From: Desertimonas sp963786985
Lineage (GTDB): Bacteria; Actinomycetota; Acidimicrobiia; Acidimicrobiales; Ilumatobacteraceae
Direction of reading: 5' to 3'
DNA length: 64,000 nucleotides
Assembly: GCA_963786985.1 (NCBI GenBank)
Contig: CAWBBL010000036.1
Span: 1-64,000, forward strand
Under the pieces are notes generated by a model. It searched no databases. It had not been told where the DNA came from and saw nothing but the letters and a program-made list of their open reading frames with translations. Both the position numbers and the translations under genes were made by a program. Shown here in pieces: positions 44,045-52,537 of the stretch (position 1 is the stretch's first letter; the number at the start of each line of letters is the position of its first letter).

Positions 44045-45021
44045 TGGTGGCCACGGAGGCGGTGGGCCGGACCCGAGCTCCGATCCTGCGTGCGTACGCC
44101 CCGATCGTGGTCACAGGGATCCTGCTGGCGCTCGTGCCGTTGCGCTACAGCGACTCGCGGACGATGATGGGCGTCGTCATCGGCGGCATGTTGTTCGCCG
44201 CCTACGCCATCGCCTTCAACGTCATCTTCGGCAGCACCGGTCAGTTGTTCCTGTGCGTCGGCGCACTGGCCGGGCTGGGCGGCTACACCTCGGCGATCCT
44301 CAGCGATCGCGTCGGGATCCCGATGGTCGTGAGCATGGCCCTTGCCGGAGCCGGCGCGGCGGTGATCGGTGGGGCGCTCAGTTGGATTGCGGTGAGCCGG
44401 TCGTTGGACGTGATCTTCACCGGCATCGTCACGCTGACGTTCTCCCTGGCGTTCGACAACCTGCTGCTCGGCCGCCGCGACCTCACCGGCGGTGAGACCG
44501 GTTTGGTCGTCGACGCCGGGTCGGACACGTGGCTCGGCAGGCAGGTCGCGCCGTACTACGCCCTGCTCGCCCTCGTGCTCGTCTACCTGGTGATCTACCG
44601 TCTGTTGCAGCGCTCGCACGTCGGCTGGGCGTTCCGCGCCCTGCGCGTCGACGAGGTTTCCGCCGAGCTCGCCGGCGTCGACGTCAAGCGGTATCGGGTG
44701 CTGGCCGGGGTCATCGGATCGGCGATGCTCGGCGTGGCCGGCGCGGTGTACGCCCACAGCGAGGGGTTCATCGCCCCGTCCACCTTCGCCTTCGGGCAGG
44801 TCGACGTTCGGGTCCTCGTGATGCTGGCGTTCGGCGGGATCGGCAGCCTGCTCGGACCGATCGTCGGGGCAGTCACGTTCACCGCCCTCGACGAGTGGCT
44901 CGTGTCGTTCAACGAGCTGCGTCTGGTCATCTACGGCGTCGTGATCATCGTGCTGTTCCTCGGCTTCCAGCGCGGCGTCGTGCCGACCGTGCAGTCGTTC
45001 CTCGCCCGCCGCCGACGGTGA
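44041..45021 (+). CDS. LIV-type ABC transporter permease (LivM-like)
   Basis: 326 residues from ATG 44041, overlapping the LivH-like stop. About nine transmembrane helices. The helix pair FNVIFGSTGQLFLCVGALAGLGGYTSA (LivM signature), the coupling loop HVGWAFRALRVDEVSAELAGVDVKRYR, and FGGIGSLLGPIVGAVTFTALDE identify the subunit. It is last in the transporter operon; three tandem ACGGTG units cover its last codons and stop, and a family A repeat follows 29 bases later. Confidence 0.92.
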   Translation: MMVATEAVGRTRAPILRAYAPIVVTGILLALVPLRYSDSRTMMGVVIGGMLFAAYAIAFNVIFGSTGQLFLCVGALAGLGGYTSAILSDRVGIPMVVSMALAGAGAAVIGGALSWIAVSRSLDVIFTGIVTLTFSLAFDNLLLGRRDLTGGETGLVVDAGSDTWLGRQVAPYYALLALVLVYLVIYRLLQRSHVGWAFRALRVDEVSAELAGVDVKRYRVLAGVIGSAMLGVAGAVYAHSEGFIAPSTFAFGQVDVRVLVMLAFGGIGSLLGPIVGAVTFTALDEWLVSFNELRLVIYGVVIIVLFLGFQRGVVPTVQSFLARRRR

Positions 45022-45050
45022 CGGTGACGGTGACCTGACCGCGCTCCTCC

Positions 45051-45126
45051 ATCTGGGGAAGATCCGTGTCAAGTCGGCTTGTGGGGAAGATTCGTGTCAG
45101 CCCCTGACACGAATCTTCCCCAGATG
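45051..45126 (-). repeat. Three-arm dispersed repeat, family A, copy 4 (inverted)
   Basis: The best-preserved copy, oriented opposite to the other three: forward arms GGGGAAGATCCGTGTCA at 45055-45071 and GGGGAAGATTCGTGTCAG at 45083-45100, then reverse arm CTGACACGAATCTTCCCC at 45104-45121. Arms 2 and 3 are a perfect 18-base pair with a three-base loop. It separates the convergent LivM-like and hydrolase genes. A twofold 12-base tandem (GGTCGGTCAGTC) follows it. Confidence 0.82.
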
Positions 45127-45143
45127 GTCGGTCAGTCGGTCGG

Positions 45144-46052
45144 TCAGTCGGGTGGGTCGTGGCGGGCGGCGTGGGCGCGCACGTCGGCGGCGACGAACGC
45201 CGGATCCTGGAACGGTCCGAGGTGGCCGAGCTCGGGTCGCCGGATCAGCTCGGCGGTGGGCAGTGCCCCAACCAATCCGGGGCCGAGCCGCGCCGGGTTC
45301 GGGCCCTCCTCGTCGTGGCCGACGACGACGGTCACCGGACTTCGGACGTCCGTGACACTCGAGACGTGCAGCTTGGTCTCCGACTCGAACGTCTTGGCCT
45401 CGTCGTCGGGGAGACACGCCAGGCGGACCGATCCGTCGGGGAGATCGACGAAGCCGTCGGCGACGTAGGCCTTGAGCACGTCGGCACGCATCGTGTTCAG
45501 CGGCGGACGGCTGGCGTACCGCGCCAACGCCTCGTCGCGTGACGGAAACGTCGACCGGCGCCCGCGGGCCAGCTCGGCCATGTAGTTCGAGCCGATTGGT
45601 GCGAAGTCGTCCGGAAGCACGATCGGCTCGAACAGGAACAGGCTGCGGAACGTCCCGGGACGGCGTTCCTCGGCGAGCAGGAGGGCGGCCCCGCCCATCG
45701 AGTGACCGAAGCCGGCGATCGGCGGATCGAGGCGCCCGACGACGGCGAGCACGTCCTCGGCCATCCGATCCCAACCGAAGTCGTCGCCCCGGACGGGACG
45801 TGCTGACCGGCCGTGGCCGCGGAAGTCGAGGGCGACGATGCGGAAGCGATCAACGAGCTCGGCGCCGAGCGGTCGGTACATCGTGGCGCAGAAGCCGGTG
45901 GCATGGGCCACGAGCAGGGTCTCTCCGGCGCCCCCGAACTCGTAGACGGCGATCTCCGTGCCGTCGGCGCTGGTGACCGCCCACGACGGCGGCGTCGATG
46001 ACACGGTAGTGAGGTCCGGCTCGATCGGCGAGGTTCTAGCAGACGTCGACAT
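45144..46052 (-). CDS. Alpha/beta hydrolase
   Basis: 302 residues. Nucleophile elbow GHSMGGAALLLAEE, an oxyanion-loop HATGFCATMYRPLG and a His near the C terminus in RPELGHLGPFQDP support an active alpha/beta hydrolase. As drawn, its ATG is only 17 bases from the divergent boxC start, too close for two promoters; an internal GTG near 46004 would leave more room and keep the whole catalytic domain. Proximity to boxC suggests thioester or lactone hydrolysis in aromatic-acid metabolism, but that is inference. Confidence 0.85.
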   Translation of the reverse strand: MSTSARTSPIEPDLTTVSSTPPSWAVTSADGTEIAVYEFGGAGETLLVAHATGFCATMYRPLGAELVDRFRIVALDFRGHGRSARPVRGDDFGWDRMAEDVLAVVGRLDPPIAGFGHSMGGAALLLAEERRPGTFRSLFLFEPIVLPDDFAPIGSNYMAELARGRRSTFPSRDEALARYASRPPLNTMRADVLKAYVADGFVDLPDGSVRLACLPDDEAKTFESETKLHVSSVTDVRSPVTVVVGHDEEGPNPARLGPGLVGALPTAELIRRPELGHLGPFQDPAFVAADVRAHAARHDPPD

Positions 46053-46069
46053 CGCGGCAGAATGATCGC

Positions 46070-47743
46070 GTGCCGATCAGCTTTCGCACGGAGCCGTCCG
46101 CCTACCGGCACTGGCGCCTCGAGTTCGACGGGCCGGTGGCGACACTTTCGATGGCCGTCACACCCGACGCCGGGCTCGGCGACGACTACGAGCTGAAGCT
46201 CAACTCCTACGATCTGGCCGTCGACATCGAGCTGTACGACGCCGTGCAGCGATTGCGGTTCGAGCACCCCGAGGTCAAGGCGGTGGTGCTGACCGGCGGT
46301 GTGGCCACGGGTCCGGGCGGTGCCCGGGAGTCACGAATGTTCTGCGCCGGGGCGAACATCCAGATGCTGGCGGGCTCCTCGCACGGCCACAAGGTCAACT
46401 TCTGCAAGTTCACCAACGAGACCCGTAACGCGATCGAGGACGCCACCGCCCATTCCGGCCAGACGTGGATCGCCGCGGTCAACGGTACGGCGGCCGGCGG
46501 CGGCTACGAGCTGGCCCTCGCATGCGACGAAATCGTCCTCGTCGACGATCGGTCCTCGGCCGTCTCGCTGCCCGAAGTGCCGCTGCTCGCCGTGCTCCCC
46601 GGCACCGGCGGTCTCACCCGCCTGGTCGACAAGCGCCATGTCCGCCGCGACCTCGCCGACGTGTTCGCCACGCGGGCTGAAGGGGTGAAGGGCCAGCAGG
46701 CCGTCGACTGGGGACTCGTCGACGCGATTGCTCCGCGCAGCTCGTTCGACGACCTGGTCCACGCCCGAGCGCTCGCCCGAGCAAGCGAGTCGGACCGACC
46801 TGCCGACGCCGCTGGAGTCGCCCTCCCACCGCTGCGACCCGAGATGGAGGCAGACGGGTTGCGCTACGACCACGTGAGCGTCGCCATCGATCGGAGCCTC
46901 GGCGCCGCCCGAATCACTGTCCACGGCCCGGCAGCACCACAGCCGTCGACACCCGACGAGTTGACCACCTCCGGCGCCGCGGCCTGGCTGCTCGCCGCCG
47001 CCCGCCAACTCGACGACGTGGTCCTCCACCTCCGGTTCAACGAACCCGAGGTAGGTACGTGGATCGTGCGCACCGAGGGCGACGCCGAGACGGTGATCAC
47101 CGCCGAAGCGGTGCTCTCCAGCGACCACTGGCTGGCCCGGGAGATCCACCTGTACTGGGCCCGCACGCTCAAGCGCCTCGACCTCTCGGCCCGCACCCTG
47201 ATCGCCCTCATCGAGCCGGGGAGCTGCTTCGCCGGGACGCTCGCCGAGCTGGCCCTGGCCGCCGACCGCACCCTGATCCTCGACGGCACCTGGGAGGACT
47301 CCGAACTGCCAGCGGCGACGATGCGCCTGACCGCCGCCAACGATGGCTGGTATCCGATGTCCAACGGACTGTCACGTCTCGAGACCCGTTTCTGGGGACA
47401 GCCCGACAAGCTGCACGACGTTCGCCAGGTGATCGGCAAGGACCTTCTCGCCGCTGAGGCGTTCGACGCCGGCGTCGTGACGTTCGCCGTCGACGAGCTC
47501 GACTGGGACGATGAGGTCCGTCTGCTGCTGGAGGAGCGGGCGAGCTTCTCCCCCGACGCGCTCACCGCGATGGAGGCCAACTTGCGCTTCGCCGGCCCGG
47601 AGACGACGGAGACGAAGATCTTCGCCCGCCTCACGGCGTGGCAGAACTGGATCTTCCAACGACCCAACGCCGTCGGGCCGGAAGGTGCCCTGCGCCGCTA
47701 CGGCACCGGTGCTCGACCGACGTACGACCGAACGAGGGTGTAG
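46070..47743 (+). CDS. boxC: Benzoyl-CoA-dihydrodiol lyase (2,3-epoxybenzoyl-CoA dihydrolase)
   Basis: 557 residues from a GTG, in the 550-residue range of BoxC. It is a double crotonase-fold protein: the first half has AVVLTGGVATGPGGARESRM, FCAGANIQMLAGSSHGHKVN and NGTAAGGGYELALACDEI, and the second half has the decayed crotonase unit with LIALIEPGSCFAGTLAELAL. BoxC opens the ring of 2,3-epoxybenzoyl-CoA, adding two waters and releasing formate, to give 3,4-dehydroadipyl-CoA semialdehyde. It is followed by boxB after 92 bases. Together with the ligase this marks the aerobic hybrid benzoate pathway. Confidence 0.93.
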   Translation: MPISFRTEPSAYRHWRLEFDGPVATLSMAVTPDAGLGDDYELKLNSYDLAVDIELYDAVQRLRFEHPEVKAVVLTGGVATGPGGARESRMFCAGANIQMLAGSSHGHKVNFCKFTNETRNAIEDATAHSGQTWIAAVNGTAAGGGYELALACDEIVLVDDRSSAVSLPEVPLLAVLPGTGGLTRLVDKRHVRRDLADVFATRAEGVKGQQAVDWGLVDAIAPRSSFDDLVHARALARASESDRPADAAGVALPPLRPEMEADGLRYDHVSVAIDRSLGAARITVHGPAAPQPSTPDELTTSGAAAWLLAAARQLDDVVLHLRFNEPEVGTWIVRTEGDAETVITAEAVLSSDHWLAREIHLYWARTLKRLDLSARTLIALIEPGSCFAGTLAELALAADRTLILDGTWEDSELPAATMRLTAANDGWYPMSNGLSRLETRFWGQPDKLHDVRQVIGKDLLAAEAFDAGVVTFAVDELDWDDEVRLLLEERASFSPDALTAMEANLRFAGPETTETKIFARLTAWQNWIFQRPNAVGPEGALRRYGTGARPTYDRTRV

Positions 47744-47771
47744 ATGAGTCACTGGACAACCCCGTACCAAT

Positions 47772-47834
47772 GCGAGCGACGAGGCGCCAGCCGAGGAGCG
47801 GACAGCAACGGCCTGCGTGGCCGGGGAACGCAAT
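47772..47834 (+). repeat. Start-site repeat, family D, copy 1 (before boxB)
   Basis: A GC-rich unit beginning GAGCGACGAGGCGCC and ending GGCCGGGGAACGCAAT, closely matching the two tandem copies at 49.3 kb. The GGGGA it contains is eight bases before the boxB ATG, so the repeat itself supplies the ribosome-binding site. Confidence 0.75.
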
Positions 47835-47835
47835 C

Positions 47836-49245
47836 ATGAGCGCGATCGACATCGATGCCAAGATCCCCAACAACGTCGACCTCGCCGGCGACCGCCGCCT
47901 GCAGCGGGCCCTGGAATCGTGGCAGCCCAAGTTCATCGAGTGGTGGAAGCAACTCGGTCCGGTGGACTTCCAGCACAGCCCGGTCTACCTGCGCACGGCG
48001 ATCGACGTCGGCCAGCAAGGCTGGGCGAACTTCGACTACGTCGAGATGCCCGACTACCGGTGGGGGATCTTCCTTGCCGAGGCGGAGGCCGACCGCACGA
48101 TCGCCTTCGGCGACCATCTCGGTGAACCGGTGTGGCAGGACGTCCCCGGCGAGCACCGCGCCGACCTACGCCGCTTGGTCGTCGTGCAGGGTGACACCGA
48201 GCCGGCATCGGTGGAGCAGCAACGGCACCTGTGCACGACGGCGCCGAGCCTGTACGACCTGCGCAACCTGTTCCAAGTCAACGTCGAGGAAGGCCGCCAT
48301 CTGTGGGCCATGGTCTACTTGTTGCACCGCTACTTCGGGCGCGACGGGCGTGACGAAGCCGACGAGATGCTCGAACGGCACTCCGGCGACGCCGACAACC
48401 CGCGCATCCTCGGGGCGTTCAACGAGCCGACACCGGACTGGCTGTCGTTCTTCATGTTCACCTACTTCACCGATCGCGACGGCAAGTTCCAGCTCGCCTC
48501 ACTGCGCGAGTCGGGATTCGACCCGCTCTCGCGCACGTGCGACTTCATGCTCAAGGAAGAAGCCCACCACATGTTCGTCGGCGCCACCGGCGTCGGGCGC
48601 GTCGTCGAGCGGACGGTGCAGCTGATCAAGGAGCACGACACCGGCGATGTTCGTCAGTTCGGCGGCATCGACGTGCCGACGCTGCAGCGCTACCTCAACT
48701 TCCACTGCAGCGTGTCGCTCGACTTGTTCGGGGCCGAGACGTCGACCAATGCCGCCAACTACTTCGCCGCCGGCCTCAAGGGCCGCTTCCACGAGGAGCA
48801 GCGCGACGACGACCATCGCCTCCACGAGTCACTCACGACGGTGCCCCACGCCACCGATGACGGGATCGGCGAACGGGAAGCACCAGCGCTGACAGCCCTC
48901 AACGAGACGCTGCGCGACGACTTCATCGCCGACTGCCGCAAGGGCGTCGATCGGTGGAACCGCACGTTGGGCGAAGTCGGTGAGCGGCTCGTGCTCCCGC
49001 ACGTCGGTTTCAACCGCAGCGTCGGGACGTTCGGCGGACGCCGGGTGAGCCCAGCGGGCGATCTCGTCACCGACGACGAGTGGCAGGCCGGCGTTGCGGA
49101 GTGGCTGCCGACACCCGACGACCGGGCATTCGTCGAGTCGCTGATGATCGGCGTGACCGAACCCGGCAAGATGGCCGGCTGGGTGGCGCCACCGTCGTCG
49201 GGGATCCATGCCCGACCGGTCGACTTCGAGTACGTCAAGGTCTGA
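47836..49245 (+). CDS. boxB: Benzoyl-CoA 2,3-epoxidase subunit B
   Basis: 469 residues from the ATG at 47836; the longer open frame upstream only translates the repeat. BoxB is a di-iron oxygenase: the two iron-binding Glu-x-x-His motifs are seen as NVEEGRH (Glu152, His155) and LKEEAHHMF (Glu242, His245), within a ferritin-like helical core. It inserts one oxygen atom into benzoyl-CoA to form the 2,3-epoxide, using electrons from the reductase BoxA. No boxA-like flavin/Fe-S gene is present here, so electrons must come from a distant BoxA or another reductase. Confidence 0.94.
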   Translation: MSAIDIDAKIPNNVDLAGDRRLQRALESWQPKFIEWWKQLGPVDFQHSPVYLRTAIDVGQQGWANFDYVEMPDYRWGIFLAEAEADRTIAFGDHLGEPVWQDVPGEHRADLRRLVVVQGDTEPASVEQQRHLCTTAPSLYDLRNLFQVNVEEGRHLWAMVYLLHRYFGRDGRDEADEMLERHSGDADNPRILGAFNEPTPDWLSFFMFTYFTDRDGKFQLASLRESGFDPLSRTCDFMLKEEAHHMFVGATGVGRVVERTVQLIKEHDTGDVRQFGGIDVPTLQRYLNFHCSVSLDLFGAETSTNAANYFAAGLKGRFHEEQRDDDHRLHESLTTVPHATDDGIGEREAPALTALNETLRDDFIADCRKGVDRWNRTLGEVGERLVLPHVGFNRSVGTFGGRRVSPAGDLVTDDEWQAGVAEWLPTPDDRAFVESLMIGVTEPGKMAGWVAPPSSGIHARPVDFEYVKV

Positions 49246-49263
49246 TCGATGGAAGTGCGCGTG

Positions 49264-49321
49264 GAGCGACCGAGCGCCAGCGAGGAAGCGCCGAACGGCC
49301 TGCGTGGCCGGGGAACGCAAT
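49264..49321 (+). repeat. Start-site repeat, family D, copy 2
   Basis: GAGCGACCGAGCGCCAGCG onward to GGCCGGGGAACGCAAT. It is followed by ATGAGCGCG, the same first nine bases as boxB, so it seems to have been copied together with a boxB-type start. The short frame it opens is only a few dozen codons and probably not functional. Confidence 0.75.
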
Positions 49322-49332
49322 GAGCGCGCTGC

Positions 49333-49390
49333 GAGCGACCGAGCGCCAGCGAGGAAGCGGCCAAGAACGGCCGGCGTGGCCGGGGAACGC
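49333..49390 (+). repeat. Start-site repeat, family D, copy 3 (before benzoate-CoA ligase)
   Basis: Tandem with copy 2 at a period of 69 bases. It ends GGCCGGGGAACGC directly before the ATG of the ligase gene, placing GGGGA four bases from the start codon, so here too the repeat forms the translation start region. Confidence 0.75.
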
Positions 49391-50899
49391 ATGATTGAGT
49401 ACAACGCCTGCGTCGACCTCCTCGACCGCAACGTGCACGACGGCCGCGGCAGGCACCCGGCTGTGGTCACCCGCCAACGCACGGTCACCTACGCCGAGCT
49501 GCTCGACGAGGTCGCCGCCACGGCAGCCGGGCTGCGCCACCTCGGCGTCGCCCCGGAGCAGCGAGTGGCGATGGTGATGCTCGACTCGATCGAGTTCTAC
49601 GACGTCTTCCTCGCCGCCATGCGCATCGGTGCCATCCCGGCGCCCGTGAATCCGCTGCTTCCCGGTCGCGACATCGGCGGTGTCGTCGCGGCAAGCCGGG
49701 CCCGGGTTCTGGTGGTGTCGAGCGAGCGGGCCGGCGAGGTCGATGCGATCCGTGCGGCCGCGCCAGACGTGTCGACCGTCGTCGTCACTGGCTCGCCCGA
49801 GTGGGACGTACTTCGACGCGGCGGCACGGACGACGGCGGTCCGTGGGCAACCTGGGACGAGTCACCCGGGTTCTGGCTGTGCACGTCGGGATCGACCGGG
49901 CGGCCGAAGCTGGCGATGCACCGTCATATCGACCTGCGCATCACCGCCGACACCTATGGGACGCAAGTGCTCGGCATTCGCCCGGACGACCGCTGCTACT
50001 CGGTCGGGCCGATGTTCCATGCCTACGGCCTGGGCAACTCCCTGTCGTTCCCGTTCTCGGTCGGCGCCACGGCCATCGTCGAACCGACGCGCCCGCCGAC
50101 GCCGGCGCTCGTCGGCGAGATCGCCCGATCGCTGCAGCCGACGTTGCTGTTCTGCATCCCGACGTTCTACGCCGCGCTGTGTGCCACCGACCTGCCGGCC
50201 GACACGTTCGCATCCGTTCGCTGGGGAGTGTCGGCGGCCGAGCCGCTCCCCGCCGACACCTTTGAGCGCTTCGCGGAGCGCTACGGCGTGCGCATCCTCG
50301 ACGGCATCGGGTCGACGGAGATGACCCACATCTACATCTCGAACAGCGCGACGGCCCTGCGTCCCGGGACCTCGGGCCGACCAGTGCCGGGATACGACGT
50401 GCAGGTCGTCGACGACGACGGGCAGCCCGTTGCGGCTGACGTGCCCGGCCACCTCATCGTGAGTGGCGATTCGATGGCGGTCGGCTATTGGTGCGACAGC
50501 GCGGCGACGCGCTACAGCTTCGGTTTCGATCGGATGCGCACGGGCGACATGTACTCCCGATCCGTCGACGGCTACTACACGTACCTCGGTCGCAGCGACG
50601 ACATGTTGCGGATCGGTGGCGAGTGGGTCTCTCCTGCCGAGGTCGAGGCGGTCCTCGTGCGCAACCCAGCGGTGCTCGAGGCCGCCGTCGTCGGATACCG
50701 CGACGACGACGGACTGCAACGGCCGGTCGCCTTTGTCGTGGCGACGCCCGGGGCAGCCGTCGACGAGGCGGAGCTCGCAGTGTTGTGCAAGGCAGAGCTC
50801 GCCGGGTTCAAGCGGCCCCGGCGGTACCGGGTCGTCGACGCCCTGCCGAAGACGACGACCGGCAAGATCCAGCGCTTCGTCCTGCGGCAGGAGTGTTGA
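49391..50899 (+). CDS. Benzoate-CoA ligase family protein
   Basis: 502 residues from ATG 49391, immediately after a family D repeat. AMP-forming ligase with the A3 loop LCTSGSTGRPKLAMHRH, which with its Leu-Ala-Met-His form is characteristic of benzoate-CoA ligases (BclA/BadA), the FHAYGLGNSLSFPFSVGATA segment that lines the aryl pocket, GIGSTEMTHIYISN and the C-terminal LPKTTTGKIQRFVLR with the catalytic Lys. It should activate benzoate (or a close analogue) to the CoA ester for BoxAB. It overlaps the next hydrolase gene by 7 bases. Confidence 0.9.
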   Translation: MIEYNACVDLLDRNVHDGRGRHPAVVTRQRTVTYAELLDEVAATAAGLRHLGVAPEQRVAMVMLDSIEFYDVFLAAMRIGAIPAPVNPLLPGRDIGGVVAASRARVLVVSSERAGEVDAIRAAAPDVSTVVVTGSPEWDVLRRGGTDDGGPWATWDESPGFWLCTSGSTGRPKLAMHRHIDLRITADTYGTQVLGIRPDDRCYSVGPMFHAYGLGNSLSFPFSVGATAIVEPTRPPTPALVGEIARSLQPTLLFCIPTFYAALCATDLPADTFASVRWGVSAAEPLPADTFERFAERYGVRILDGIGSTEMTHIYISNSATALRPGTSGRPVPGYDVQVVDDDGQPVAADVPGHLIVSGDSMAVGYWCDSAATRYSFGFDRMRTGDMYSRSVDGYYTYLGRSDDMLRIGGEWVSPAEVEAVLVRNPAVLEAAVVGYRDDDGLQRPVAFVVATPGAAVDEAELAVLCKAELAGFKRPRRYRVVDALPKTTTGKIQRFVLRQEC

Positions 50900-51711
50900 C
50901 CCCGACCCAGCAGCTGATCGTCGGACGCGGCGAGCTGGAGGTCCGCGTCGACGGCCCCGTGGCGACCGCCGAGGATCGCTCCCCGTTGGTGTTCCTCCAC
51001 GAGGGGCTCGGCTCGGTCGATCTCTGGCGGACGTTTCCCGACGACGTGCGCCACGAGGTCGGCGGCCCGCTGACGATGGTCTACTCGCGGCACGGCCACG
51101 GGTCGAGTTCGGTGGTCGATGAGCCGCGCCGGACCGACTACATGCACCACGAAGCCGACGCCGTGCTGCCCGAATTGCTCGACCGGCTGGGGATCGTGCG
51201 GCCCGTGTTGATCGGCCACAGCGATGGCGCCTCGATCGCCTTGCTGTACGCCGGCGCCAGCCACTCCGTCGCCGGGCTCGTCCTTCTGGCCCCGCACGTG
51301 TTCGTCGAGGACCGCTCGATCGCCGGCATCGAGGCAGCCCGCGACGCCTACCGGCGCGGCGATCTCGCCCAGCGCATGGCGCGCTACCACCGCAACGCGG
51401 ACACGACGTTCCGCGGCTGGAACGACGTCTGGCTGTCGGCGGATTTCCGCAGTTGGAACATCACCGAGCGCCTGCCGACGATCGACTGTCCGGTCCTGCT
51501 CATCCAGGGCGCCGACGACCAATACGGCAGCGTGGCCCAGCTCGACGCCATCGACCGAGGCGTCCGCGGGCCGTGCCGGAGTGTCGTCGTGCCTGGCGTC
51601 GGCCACGCGCCGCATCTCGAGGCACCCGACGTCACCCGCCAGGCGGTCGTCGAGTTCATCACCAGCCTGCCGCGGGTCACCGCCGGCGCTGACACCCCCC
51701 ACCTACGATGA
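50893..51711 (+). CDS. Alpha/beta hydrolase of the box cluster
   Basis: 272 residues from the GTG at 50893, overlapping the ligase stop. The oxyanion loop LVFLHEGLGSVDLWRTFP and nucleophile elbow IGHSDGASIALLYAG, the acid Asp in LLIQGADDQYG and the His in VVPGVGHAPHLEAP complete the catalytic triad. An alpha/beta hydrolase commonly accompanies box genes, where it may hydrolyse lactone or CoA-ester side products. The exact substrate is not shown by sequence. Confidence 0.88.
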   Translation: MLTPTQQLIVGRGELEVRVDGPVATAEDRSPLVFLHEGLGSVDLWRTFPDDVRHEVGGPLTMVYSRHGHGSSSVVDEPRRTDYMHHEADAVLPELLDRLGIVRPVLIGHSDGASIALLYAGASHSVAGLVLLAPHVFVEDRSIAGIEAARDAYRRGDLAQRMARYHRNADTTFRGWNDVWLSADFRSWNITERLPTIDCPVLLIQGADDQYGSVAQLDAIDRGVRGPCRSVVVPGVGHAPHLEAPDVTRQAVVEFITSLPRVTAGADTPHLR

Positions 51712-51715
51712 CGGT

Positions 51716-52537
51716 GTGACCACGTACGACGTACCGACGAGCCTGTCGCCCAGCCGGGTGGAGGCCTTCACGTCGTGCCCGATGTTGTTCCGCTTCGTCA
51801 GCATCGAGAAGATCGACGATCCTCCGTCGATCCACACCACCCGCGGTTCGCTCGTCCATCGCGCCCTCGAGCTGGCCTTCACCCAGCCCGCCGTCGAGCG
51901 CACGCCGGCGTGTTTTGCCGCGTCTGTCGAGCAGGCCATCGCCGAGTACCGCCGCCTCGACGACTTCACCAGGCTGGGCCTCGACGACGACGCCGCCGAG
52001 CGACTGTTCACCGAGTGCCGTGCGCTGGTCGACAACTACCTGCGGATGGAAGACCCCCAGGCCATCGAACCGGTCGGCCTCGAGCTCTCCCTCGGCACGC
52101 AGATCGACGGGCTGCACTTGCGCGGCATCATCGACCGCCTCGAACTGCGTGATGGCGAGCTCGTCGTCACCGACTACAAGACCGGCCGGGCCCCCTCGGC
52201 GAACTGGGAGCTGCGCAGCATGTCCGGCGTGCGGTTCTACGCCCTGCTCTGCAAGCAGGTGTTCGGCCAGATGCCGGCCGCCGTTCGCCTGCTGTACCTC
52301 AGCAGCGGGGAGATCATCGAGGCCACACCGTCCGAGCAGGCCACCACGTTCGTCGCCGCCCGCACCGCGGCGGTGTGGAAGGCGGTCGAACGGGCCTGCC
52401 TCACCGGCGACTTCAAGCCGCACCCGACGGCGCTGTGCGGAGTCTGTGCCTTCCGGCCGTGGTGTCCGGCGTTCGGGGGCGATCCGGAACGGGCCGCGAT
52501 CGAGGCACCGGCGGCCTTCGGGCTCACGCCGGCGTGA
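51716..52537 (+). CDS. RecB-like PD-(D/E)XK nuclease with Fe-S cluster motif
   Basis: 273 residues from a GTG. Nuclease core: a His in GSLVHRALELAF, Asp in RGIIDRLELRDGE, and VVTDYKTGR giving the D-x-K pair. Cys21, Cys241, Cys244 and Cys250 (SCP near the start and CGVCAFRPWC near the end) match the four-Cys 4Fe-4S cage of AddB/Cas4-type nucleases. This family of stand-alone RecB-like exonucleases is widespread in actinobacteria, probably acting in DNA repair. No cas genes or repeats are nearby, so a CRISPR role is not supported. It overlaps the PAP2 gene by four bases. Confidence 0.88.
   Translation: MTTYDVPTSLSPSRVEAFTSCPMLFRFVSIEKIDDPPSIHTTRGSLVHRALELAFTQPAVERTPACFAASVEQAIAEYRRLDDFTRLGLDDDAAERLFTECRALVDNYLRMEDPQAIEPVGLELSLGTQIDGLHLRGIIDRLELRDGELVVTDYKTGRAPSANWELRSMSGVRFYALLCKQVFGQMPAAVRLLYLSSGEIIEATPSEQATTFVAARTAAVWKAVERACLTGDFKPHPTALCGVCAFRPWCPAFGGDPERAAIEAPAAFGLTPA

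Noticed and set aside
49264..49390. The tandem repeat before the ligase gene as a CRISPR array
   Set aside because: Only two tandem units with no spacer of constant size, no palindromic CRISPR repeat and no cas genes; the RecB-like nuclease nearby is a stand-alone type.
49320..49394. A small gene starting at the ATG at the end of family D copy 2
   Set aside because: It translates only the next repeat unit and has no independent support.
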